From assembly GCF_002733835.1 (NCBI RefSeq), contig NZ_NVWY01000015.1, forward strand, positions 1 through 64,000: a stretch of DNA of 64,000 nucleotides. The letters are read 5' to 3'. The notes under the pieces were generated by a model. That model made no database searches. It was not told the DNA's origin and worked only from the letters and a program-made list of their open reading frames with translations. Position 1 is the first letter of the stretch. Each line of letters starts with the position of its first letter. The translations under genes were made by a program, and so were the position numbers. Positions 26,107 through 33,471 of the stretch are shown piece by piece. Source of the DNA: Alcanivorax sp. Its GTDB lineage: Bacteria; Pseudomonadota; Gammaproteobacteria; Pseudomonadales; Alcanivoracaceae.

Positions 26107-26655
26107 ATGAACCCGCAGGGTGCCCTGGTTTTTTTGCTGGATTTTGCCTTCAGCGCTTACATTTTCATCGTACTGACCCGCTTCGTGCTGCAACTGGCCC
26201 GGGCGGATTTTTATAATCCGATCTCCCAGTTTGTGCTCAAGGCCACCAATCCGCTGCTCAAGCCTCTACGCCGGATCATTCCTGGTTACGGTGGGCTGGA
26301 TGTGGCGTCCCTGGTGCTGGTGGTGGTGCTGATCATGCTCAAGGCGGTGCTGATCCTCGGCATCCAGGTGGGCGGCTTTCCGTCGGGTATTGGCGGGCAA
26401 CTGGTGATCTACAGCCTGCAGGAGCTGGCCAGCCTGATCCTCAACTATGTGTTCTGGGCGGTGCTGATTCGGGTGATTCTCAGCTGGGTAGCGCCGGATC
26501 CGTATAACCCGGTGGTCCGGGTGATTGTGCAGGTCACCGAGCCGATCATGGCGCCGGTTCGCAAGATGCTGCCGCCCATGGGCGGGTTCGATCTGAGCCC
26601 GCTGATTGTGCTGCTGGGCATTCAGCTATTACAGATCCTCTTCAGGCTGCATTAA
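26107..26655 (+). CDS. yggT: YggT family membrane protein
   Basis: A 182-residue inner-membrane protein of two YggT repeats, each hairpin containing NPISQFVLKATNPLLKPLRR- or NPVVRVIVQVTEPIMAPVRK-type turns (about residues 43-62 and 130-149). The role is not firmly established; in other organisms homologues relate to osmotic stress or membrane organisation. It sits after yggS-proC as usual, and a strong terminator follows. Confidence 0.92.
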   Translation: MNPQGALVFLLDFAFSAYIFIVLTRFVLQLARADFYNPISQFVLKATNPLLKPLRRIIPGYGGLDVASLVLVVVLIMLKAVLILGIQVGGFPSGIGGQLVIYSLQELASLILNYVFWAVLIRVILSWVAPDPYNPVVRVIVQVTEPIMAPVRKMLPPMGGFDLSPLIVLLGIQLLQILFRLH

Positions 26656-26671
26656 CGCAGCGGCAGACAGG

Positions 26672-26697
26672 AAAAAGGCGCCACACGGCGCCTTTTT
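26672..26697 (+). terminator. Terminator after yggT
   Basis: AAAAAGGCGCC and GGCGCCTTTTT form a perfect 11-bp stem with ACAC loop; the trailing T's are part of the stem, so it could act in both directions. Confidence 0.88.
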
Positions 26698-26837
26698 CTG
26701 TTTCAGCGGCATGAAAAGCGTCAGGCTGCCATAGTGCAAATCAGTGCAAGCGTTTTTACTTGCGCTGCGCCTTTGGTTACAACGTAGCAATAACAGCGGC
26801 GCATTGATGCGTTGTGGATCTATCGCGGGGAAGAGAG

Positions 26838-28301
26838 ATGGAAGACCGTGCAGATTTCAGTCTGATCGGCCTGAGAGAGTTACACCAGCTGTCACTGCTG
26901 CCTGGCGGTGATTTTGCGCAACTGTATGCCGCGTACCTGGACGTGGGGTGCCGTCTGCTGGGCCTCTCCATTGGCATTGTCAGCCGCATTGAAGACGGTG
27001 ACTACGAAGTGCTCGCGGTGCAGCCCGGCGACGGGGGTATCAGTACCGGGGATCATTTCCCGCTGGGTGATACCTACTGTTCCACCGTGGTCAGCAAACA
27101 GGGGTCGGTGGCGTTGCACCATGTGGGCGAACTGGCAGAGATGCGCTCGCATCCGGTGTATGTGGGCATGCAGCTGGAATCCTACATGGCCGTGCCGCTT
27201 TATGTGCAGGGCGAGATTTTTGGCACCCTCAATTTCAGCGATCCGGCACCCCGGAACGAGCCCTTCAGCATCGAAGAAATGGAGTTTCTGGAGTTGATGG
27301 GCAAATCCCTCGGTCAGGCGCTGGAGCAGGACTACCTGAATCAGCAGCGGCAATTGGCCGTTAACAAGATGGAAGAGAACATGGCCCTGTTCGAGGGCGC
27401 GTTCCGGCACGCGGCCATTGGCATGGCCATCGTCTCCCCGCAAGGGGGCTGGATGCGGGTGAACCCGGCACTGTGCAACATTCTGGGCTATGACGAACAG
27501 ACCTTGCTGGACAGTGACTTTCAGACCATTACCCACCCGGATGACCTGGAAAAGGACCTGCACCAGGTGCAGGCGCTGTTGGCAGGAAAGCGCAACAGTT
27601 ACTGGATGAAGAAACGGTATTTTCACCAGGATGGGCATATTGTCTGGGTCTTGCTGGCAGTGTCCATTGTGCGTAACGCGGATGGCACGCCCCGGTATTT
27701 TCTCTCCCAGATTGAGGATGTGTCCGCCCAGGTCACCGCCGAACGGGCGTTGCGACAGAAGCAGGACGAACTGCAGCAGCTCAACCAGGAACTGGCGGAC
27801 ATGGCACGCACCGACCCGCTTACCGGGCTGCATAACCGGCTGGTGCTGCTGGAAAGCCTGCGCCAGGAATTCCGCCGTTGTGAACGCAGCCGTGAGCCGA
27901 TTTCCGTGGTGTTCATGGATGTGGATTACTTCAAGCACTACAACGATACCTACGGCCACATGGAAGGAGATGTAGCGCTACAGGCCGTGGCGGCGGCGCT
28001 GCGTCCGATGATCCGGGATACCGATGTGCTGGCGCGTTATGGGGGTGAAGAGTTCGTCGCCTTGTTACCCACCGCTAATGTGCAGGCGGCAGAGGGTGTG
28101 GCGGAGCGCTGCCGCCGTGCGGTGGCGGGCATTACCACCCTGAACAAGGAGGTGAGCCTGAGTGTTGGCGTGGCCACATTCATGCCCTGCGGAAACGCCA
28201 CCGCCGGCGCAGACCCGGAGGCGCTATTGAGTGTGGCGGATCAGGCTTTGTATGCGGCCAAGGAGGCTGGCCGCAACCGCGTGCGCACGGCTTTGCTCTG
28301 A
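26838..28301 (+). CDS. GAF-PAS-GGDEF diguanylate cyclase
   Basis: About 487 residues, probably cytoplasmic. A GAF domain (about 25-165, with LGDTYCSTVV), a PAS/PAC domain (about 180-310) and a short coiled coil lead to a GGDEF domain (about 325-487). The active-site loop is RYGGEEF, and RDTD stands five residues before it, so both cyclase activity and product inhibition at an I-site are expected. No EAL domain. I choose ATG 26838, preceded by GGGGAAGAG; an in-frame GTG at 26814 is possible. It is monocistronic. Confidence 0.92.
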   Translation: MEDRADFSLIGLRELHQLSLLPGGDFAQLYAAYLDVGCRLLGLSIGIVSRIEDGDYEVLAVQPGDGGISTGDHFPLGDTYCSTVVSKQGSVALHHVGELAEMRSHPVYVGMQLESYMAVPLYVQGEIFGTLNFSDPAPRNEPFSIEEMEFLELMGKSLGQALEQDYLNQQRQLAVNKMEENMALFEGAFRHAAIGMAIVSPQGGWMRVNPALCNILGYDEQTLLDSDFQTITHPDDLEKDLHQVQALLAGKRNSYWMKKRYFHQDGHIVWVLLAVSIVRNADGTPRYFLSQIEDVSAQVTAERALRQKQDELQQLNQELADMARTDPLTGLHNRLVLLESLRQEFRRCERSREPISVVFMDVDYFKHYNDTYGHMEGDVALQAVAAALRPMIRDTDVLARYGGEEFVALLPTANVQAAEGVAERCRRAVAGITTLNKEVSLSVGVATFMPCGNATAGADPEALLSVADQALYAAKEAGRNRVRTALL

Positions 28302-28431
28302 ATCGCAGTAAATCTGGATTGTTGAGCGTGTTTCCCGGGGCGCTCAGGGGGCTCGGCTATAAGGGGCATTGCATTAAAGTTGTAAGTTCCAAATAGGAAC
28401 CTATAATGCCGGCAACGCCATTACCCTGAGA

Positions 28432-28875
28432 ATGACCATGAACCCTGCTACCATGACCGGCCTGGAAATCATGCAGGCTTTCGCTGCCGGCAAGATTCCC
28501 CGTGCTCCTATTGCTGAAACCATCCCCATGGACCCGGATACCGTGGAAGAAGGCCGTGTGGTCTTTATCGCGACCCCGGACAAACGTCACACCAACCCGC
28601 TGGGCGGAGTGCACGGCGGGTTCGCTGCCACCGTGCTCGATTCCGTCACTGGCTGTGCCACCCATACGGTGCTGGCTGCCGGCGAGAGCTACGGCACCAC
28701 GGACCTGAACATCAAGATGTGCCGGCCGCTGACCTTCGACAAGGCCTACCGGGCGGAAGGGAAAGTGATTAACCGGGGGCGCAGCCTGGTGATCTCGGAA
28801 GGGCGCATCGTCGATGACGAAGGCAAACTCTACGCCCACGCCACCTGTACTTGCATGATTATCGCGCCGCGATAA
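28432..28875 (+). CDS. PaaI-family hotdog thioesterase
   Basis: A 147-residue hotdog-fold acyl-CoA thioesterase. NPLGGVHGGFAATVLDSVTGCATHT (about 52-76) is the PaaI/ACOT13 active-site region, and TTDLNIKMCRPL the second conserved block. The substrate is unknown; aromatic or medium-chain acyl-CoA are typical. Two starts (28432, 28438) are possible. It stands alone between the cyclase and a lipoprotein gene. Confidence 0.88.
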   Translation: MTMNPATMTGLEIMQAFAAGKIPRAPIAETIPMDPDTVEEGRVVFIATPDKRHTNPLGGVHGGFAATVLDSVTGCATHTVLAAGESYGTTDLNIKMCRPLTFDKAYRAEGKVINRGRSLVISEGRIVDDEGKLYAHATCTCMIIAPR

Positions 28876-28928
28876 GCGTGAGGCGGGGCATTGGCCCTGC
28901 CGCGATTAAAAACGGTTGTTCTTCTGTG

Positions 28929-28946
28929 CCCCCCTGTTCAGGGGGG
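28929..28946. promoter_or_regulatory. C6/G6 palindrome upstream of the 29250 lipoprotein gene
   Basis: CCCCCCTGTTCAGGGGGG: 8-bp arms around TT, with no T-tract, so not a terminator. TAGGAT (28969-28974), a possible -10, starts 31.5 bases after its centre. The same palindrome and the same distance recur at 33387 ahead of another lipoprotein gene. Probably an activator site; the NarL-like regulator at 32714 is the natural candidate. Confidence 0.5.
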
Positions 28947-29249
28947 TCACGCCCCTCCCACAGCACCGTAGGATGTGACTGATTTCTCATAACTGGGAAG
29001 TTGGTCATGGCAAGGGATGTGTTGGTCGTGCACCTGGCCGGCAAGGATGCCAGTTCTGCTCTCTGCGGAAGTTGCCCGCCATAGTTACCCTCCCGAAACG
29101 CCAGGCTCTTTTTTGGCCAGCTTTTCCAAGCGAGAACGCTTAATGCCGTTGTCAGGAACGGATGCACGCCAGCTGGCTGGATTGCCCATGCTCGTGTTTT
29201 GCATCTTTGTTTGGGCAACAGAAAAGATCAAAATCCATAGGGAAAAACA

Positions 29250-30386
29250 ATGAAAAAGACATCAGGGAGCAAGGTGGTTCCGGCAATGGCGCTAGCCGCG
29301 CTGGTATCGGGTTGTGCCACAACCGGTAGCGAGGCGCCGGCGTATGATGCCAATGGCTCTGCCGCGAGCCAGGCAGGCACCTTTATCGCGGCGGAGAATG
29401 AAAAGTACATGAAGGGCGTCGAAAAAATCGGGGTGCTATCATGCAACGTGATGTTTGGTGTCAATAGTGCGGCGTCTGCTTCTACCAGTGGAGGTTTCCG
29501 TTCGGATGCCATGCGTGCCACTGGTACAACCCGTCGCTCGGATGTGAAGGTGACGGTGACCTACGCTGCCAAGGGCGTCGATGAGACAGAAATGCAGCGT
29601 CTTGCCAATCAAGCCTGTGATAACGCAGAGCAGCAACTGGGTGATGCCGGATTTCAGGTAGTTCCCCACCAAATCCTGAAGGCGAATTCTCACTACCAGG
29701 CAATGCATGCTGAAGGCCGGGAAAGCCCCTTCGAATACAAGGGGGCAGGCGGCACCCGTTATCTGGTCATGGGCCGCGAGGGAGAAACCATTTCTGACCC
29801 TCGCTATATCGGTACGGCAAGCGGCTTTGGACAAGCCTTCAAGGCCGCAGCGGGCAGTTCGGCCCAGCAACATGAAGGGCGCTTGATCAAGGATCTTGGG
29901 CTGACCGGTGTAAACATCAACATTCTGATTGATTTCGCCAAACTCGAGTCAGATGGGCACAAAAGTTTTGCCGGCTTGGCCAGCAAGGATTCCGCCAAGG
30001 TGGATGCCACCGTTCAGCTGACGGCGCGGGGGGATGTTCGTTTCCAGCCGGTTGCACAACAAAAATGCTGGAGCCGTTTTGGCAAGGAAGAGTGCATGAT
30101 CAAGACAAACCATATGCCGGTATTCAGCACCAGCAATGCGTTGGCGACGCCTAACCCGTTCTATAGCAGCATTGAAGATGTCACCACCACAAGCGACAAA
30201 GTCACCTCCGGTATCAGCAAGGGGTTGGGTCTGTTGAGCGCGATGAGCGGCACCTCCAATTCAACGGCCAGGGATATTACCCGCTACCAGGTTAATCTGA
30301 TTCCTGCTTCCTATGACGCAGAAACACAGAGTTTGTCGCAAGGGCTGGTCGGCATGGTTGCCGTGAAAGCGGCAGCCTCTCGCTGA
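29250..30386 (+). CDS. Lipoprotein of unknown function
   Basis: 378 residues. The signal peptide ends in a lipobox (LVSGC, cysteine at about residue 22), so it should be outer- or inner-membrane anchored; residue +2 is alanine, which favours the outer membrane. The body is soluble, with a segment DVKVTVTYAAKGVDETEMQRL and a later GVNINILIDFAKLES that read like alternating beta strands. I do not recognise the family. If transcription starts at the -10 near 28,969, the leader is about 270 nt long, and no convincing gene lies in it. A terminator follows. Its palindrome-bearing upstream region links it to the two-component pair at 30.4-33.4 kb. Confidence 0.8.
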   Translation: MKKTSGSKVVPAMALAALVSGCATTGSEAPAYDANGSAASQAGTFIAAENEKYMKGVEKIGVLSCNVMFGVNSAASASTSGGFRSDAMRATGTTRRSDVKVTVTYAAKGVDETEMQRLANQACDNAEQQLGDAGFQVVPHQILKANSHYQAMHAEGRESPFEYKGAGGTRYLVMGREGETISDPRYIGTASGFGQAFKAAAGSSAQQHEGRLIKDLGLTGVNINILIDFAKLESDGHKSFAGLASKDSAKVDATVQLTARGDVRFQPVAQQKCWSRFGKEECMIKTNHMPVFSTSNALATPNPFYSSIEDVTTTSDKVTSGISKGLGLLSAMSGTSNSTARDITRYQVNLIPASYDAETQSLSQGLVGMVAVKAAASR

Positions 30387-30400
30387 TCTTGGGGGGAAGA

Positions 30401-30431
30401 AATAACGGGCCGCATTACGGCCCGTTATTTT
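30401..30431. terminator. Bidirectional terminator between the lipoprotein and kinase genes
   Basis: AATAACGGGCCG and CGGCCCGTTATT form a perfect 12-bp stem with CATTA loop, T-rich at the plus-strand end and flanked by A's on the other side, between convergent genes. Confidence 0.85.
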
Positions 30432-30443
30432 GCGACGGTCGTA

Positions 30444-32537
30444 TTATGCCATGGTGCTGGAAAGCGGAACCTCCAGCGTCACTTGCCAGCGATCATCGGA
30501 CTTGCTGTATTGGCACCACCCGCCCAGCTTGCGTGCCCGGCCATCCATGATATCCAGGCCCCGGACGGTCCCCTCGGGGGGCTCAGCGAGCAGTCCGTCA
30601 TTCTCAACCACCAGCGTCAGGGTAGAGCCTGGGCTATCCACGGTGACAGACAGAACGGTGGTTGAGGCATGCTTGAGTGCATTTGTCACTGCTTCGCGCA
30701 GAATGCGTGTCAGCTCACTGAACTCGCTGGCACCAAGGACAGTGGCGTTGGGTCGGGCCTGCCATACCAGTTGGGCACCGTGGTCTTCACAGCGCTGCTG
30801 GGTTTCTTCATGCCATTGAAGTATGGCCGCTTCCAGGGAGAGTGATTCGCCCTCCATGTCTTTAAGAAGATCACGCAAGTCATGAATAGCTTCGCGCACC
30901 AGCGGCTTGGTAGTGTCGGAGGAGCGATGCAACAACTGCAACAGCTTTGCGCCCAGATCATCATGCATATCCCGGCGTATCCGCAGTCGTTCCTCTTTGG
31001 CTCCTTTGGCATGGGCAATCCTGGCTTGGGTGACCAGCTGATGCAGAGACAATACAAGGCCGGCAATATGGATGTCCTGTCGATTGAAGATGCGGCCACC
31101 CTGTTGGGCGTGCTGCAGCTTCCAGGTGCGTTGCTCCAGGGGAGCTGGAACGATCAGGGTTTGCCCTTTGTCAGGGATGCTGATGTGTGCATTGACTGTA
31201 GCAAGCGCTTCTATGGAAAGGGGTTGGAATACCGCTCTCAGTGCTTGCTCCATGCCGGATTCGGTTTGGGTTTCCTGTTGGGCTAGCATGGCGGGCAGCG
31301 CCTGGGCCAGCCATTCATCCAGCTCCTGGCGCTGGCGGAGAAACATTCTTCTCCACAGATACTGGCGTAGAGGAAAGTAAAGCCAGCCAATAAAGGCTAC
31401 GGACAGGGTCAGCGTGACCGGCCCGGACAGGCTGAGCATCATGGCCAGCAACAGATCCGTGAGCATGATAAAGAGGCCGCCCAGCAACCAGGACCATAAC
31501 GAAAACCACCACGGTTCGAGTGCGAAAAGCCGATGCCTTACCACGCCCAGTGCCATGCCCAGATACATCAGCAGGAAGGTCGTGAAAAGCAGCCCCTGTG
31601 ACGCTGGTTGCGCGATCTGAAGCATCGCAGGAAGGATCATGCCGCCGGCAAAAAAAGCGGTACCCGCAACAATGGAAATGACGACCCAACGTAATGCGGA
31701 GCGGTCACCCGGTTGCTGTCTTGTCTGCCGCCACTGCCAGATTGACCCCAGCAGTCCTGCCAGAAAGATTGCCATTACCCAGGAATGGAAACCGTCAACA
31801 GGGCTGGCCACCTGTTGAGTTTGATCGATGACAATGGCTACGCAAAATGCCAGATAAAACCCTGTGGTGAGCCAACGTGAAGGGAACCGGCGCGGGTAGT
31901 TCCACAAGAAGGCGGCGAGAGAGGCAGAAAACAACAAGGCGCCTAGATGGTTAAGCCCTGAAAGCCAGGCGAACAACGTGCCGGAGATGAAGAAATCGCG
32001 AGTGCTGTAAATGGCGGCAGCCGAGGAAAAAAGCACATAACTCAGGCCTGTTACCGCAAATGAGGTAATGGCCACCTCGTGTTTTGCTGGTACCCAGACA
32101 AGAATGCAAATCACCATGCCAGCCAATCCGCAGACCAGCTGTAACCAGAAAAGGCCGGGGAGTTGGGTCAGGTGCCGTTGCTGTAACTGTACGGGATAAG
32201 TGTTGCCCGCATCATCCACCAGCATCAGCTGGCCATCGGAAAGCCATTGGGATAGCTCGCGGTGAGTTTCGAAAAACACATTGAGCTCGGTGTAGTGAGG
32301 CAGAACATCAGGCTCTTCCAGTAGCAGGAAGGGGGCGGCAGGACGTGAGGATCGGCCATTGCTGAACGCCGTGAGAAGAATCTCGCCCGTGCCAGGAATA
32401 TCCGCGACAAGCTGCTCGGCCTTCTGTTGGAAGGTGATGTCACTAGTGGGCAGGGTGAGTGCCGTTGCGATAGCCATCAGGCCATACAGTGCCACCAGAA
32501 AAAGCCCGGTAATAATTCGTGTTTTCAGCGAAAGCAT
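30444..32537 (-). CDS. Multi-TM sensor histidine kinase, NarX/DesK-type (HisKA_3)
   Basis: 697 residues. After a signal-anchor (about 5-27) comes an extracytoplasmic domain to about 175, then a run of seven or eight hydrophobic segments (about 180-400), resembling 7TM sensor kinases. The dimerisation helix has RRDMHDDLGAKLLQLL (about residue 520), the HisKA_3 phosphoacceptor, and the ATPase domain has REAVTNALKHA (N box) and VENDGLL and GLDIMDGRARKLGG. It would phosphorylate the divergent NarL-like regulator at 32714. The signal is unknown. The start is ATG 32537 with AGGGA upstream. Confidence 0.88.
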   Translation of the reverse strand: MLSLKTRIITGLFLVALYGLMAIATALTLPTSDITFQQKAEQLVADIPGTGEILLTAFSNGRSSRPAAPFLLLEEPDVLPHYTELNVFFETHRELSQWLSDGQLMLVDDAGNTYPVQLQQRHLTQLPGLFWLQLVCGLAGMVICILVWVPAKHEVAITSFAVTGLSYVLFSSAAAIYSTRDFFISGTLFAWLSGLNHLGALLFSASLAAFLWNYPRRFPSRWLTTGFYLAFCVAIVIDQTQQVASPVDGFHSWVMAIFLAGLLGSIWQWRQTRQQPGDRSALRWVVISIVAGTAFFAGGMILPAMLQIAQPASQGLLFTTFLLMYLGMALGVVRHRLFALEPWWFSLWSWLLGGLFIMLTDLLLAMMLSLSGPVTLTLSVAFIGWLYFPLRQYLWRRMFLRQRQELDEWLAQALPAMLAQQETQTESGMEQALRAVFQPLSIEALATVNAHISIPDKGQTLIVPAPLEQRTWKLQHAQQGGRIFNRQDIHIAGLVLSLHQLVTQARIAHAKGAKEERLRIRRDMHDDLGAKLLQLLHRSSDTTKPLVREAIHDLRDLLKDMEGESLSLEAAILQWHEETQQRCEDHGAQLVWQARPNATVLGASEFSELTRILREAVTNALKHASTTVLSVTVDSPGSTLTLVVENDGLLAEPPEGTVRGLDIMDGRARKLGGWCQYSKSDDRWQVTLEVPLSSTMA

Positions 32538-32568
32538 GCATGTTCCCTATGTGCAATGACATTACCTC

Positions 32569-32587
32569 ACCCCCGTTTTTCGGGGGT
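32569..32587. promoter_or_regulatory. C5/G5 palindrome between sensor kinase and regulator genes
   Basis: ACCCCCGTTTTTCGGGGGT: 7-bp arms with a 5-base T loop, in the divergent intergenic region. It resembles, but is not identical to, the palindromes at 28929 and 33387, and may mark autoregulation. A T-rich loop rather than a T-tail makes a terminator unlikely. Confidence 0.4.
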
Positions 32588-32713
32588 TGATCCATGGGGT
32601 TGCCACCGATTACTACTACGGTGATTAGAACAATCTGTTTTTGGACGATTGAAGAATATATTATTTGCGTGATTCGGTTCACATTTTTATTTTCGCGGAT
32701 TTGGAGTGCAAGC

Positions 32714-33358
32714 ATGGATGCAATCAGGCAGGTATTGATTGTGGAAGATCTGCCTGATGTGGCTCAGTGGCTGCACGGACAGGTGGCCAGCCTGCTGTCG
32801 CCGACACAGATAGACCAGGCGGGAACGCTGGCGCAAGCCCGGGATAAAATCGATGCGCACGCCTATGATCTGGCGTTGATTGATCTGGGCTTGCCCGATG
32901 GGAATGGTGTTGGACTGATTCGACCCTTCAAGGAAGCCAATCGCCAGGCGATGTGTGTGGTCACCACCATCTTTGATGATGCCGAGCATCTTTTTGGTTC
33001 CTTGCGGTCCGGGGCGGATGGATACTTGTTGAAAGATGATACCGAGGCCGAATTCAGTAATCAGTTGTCCGGCATCCTTGCTGGTCGCCCTCCGTTGTCA
33101 GCCTCCATTGCCCGGTGCGTACTTGAGCAGTTTCATCCCGTCTTTGGCGAAAAGGAAGCGACCCTGACCGGGAGAGAAAAGGATATGCTGACCTTGATCG
33201 CTAAGGGATTGAGCGTGAAGCATGCAGCTCAGAAACTGGGTATTTCCCATTATACGGCGGCCGGTTACATGAAAGACGTCTATGCCAAGCTGCAGGTCAA
33301 TACCCGTGCGGAAGCGACCCTGAAAGCGATCCATATGGGGCTGGTAAATCCCTCCTGA
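32714..33358 (+). CDS. NarL/LuxR-family response regulator
   Basis: 214 residues. The receiver domain has the acidic pair ED at 11-12, the phosphoacceptor Asp57 in LIDLGLPDG and the conserved lysine in YLLKDD. The C-terminal LuxR-type HTH reads LTGREKDMLTLIAKGLSVKHAAQKLG followed by the recognition helix SHYTAAGYMKDVYAKL. ATG 32714 gives the standard receiver start; the longer frame from 32594 is not supported. It is divergent from its probable kinase. Candidate targets are the two lipoprotein genes preceded by C6/G6 palindromes. Confidence 0.9.
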   Translation: MDAIRQVLIVEDLPDVAQWLHGQVASLLSPTQIDQAGTLAQARDKIDAHAYDLALIDLGLPDGNGVGLIRPFKEANRQAMCVVTTIFDDAEHLFGSLRSGADGYLLKDDTEAEFSNQLSGILAGRPPLSASIARCVLEQFHPVFGEKEATLTGREKDMLTLIAKGLSVKHAAQKLGISHYTAAGYMKDVYAKLQVNTRAEATLKAIHMGLVNPS

Positions 33359-33386
33359 ACGAGCCCCCCGTGCTTACCGGTTTCCT

Positions 33387-33404
33387 CCCCCCTGTTTAGG
33401 GGGT
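33387..33404. promoter_or_regulatory. C6/G5 palindrome upstream of the 33472 lipoprotein gene
   Basis: CCCCCCTGTTTAGGGGGT differs from the site at 28929 by two bases. TATGCT (33427-33432), a plausible -10, begins 31.5 bases after the centre, the same offset as at the other lipoprotein gene. The site would be centred near -43, where class II activators sit. Confidence 0.5.
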
Positions 33405-33471
33405 GCTGAAATTTCCCCACCACTCCTATGCTGCCAGTATCCATTTTAATCAGGCAGCGTGGGGATCGGGT

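Noticed and set aside
28929..28946. Rho-independent terminator of the PaaI-type thioesterase gene
   Set aside because: The stem is strong, but no T-tract follows on either strand, and the near-identical sequence at 33387 sits at a fixed distance from a -10-like hexamer.
29017..29253. 78-codon open frame upstream of the 29250 lipoprotein gene
   Set aside because: Composition is not protein-like, it overlaps the lipoprotein start and lacks a ribosome-binding site; treated as leader.
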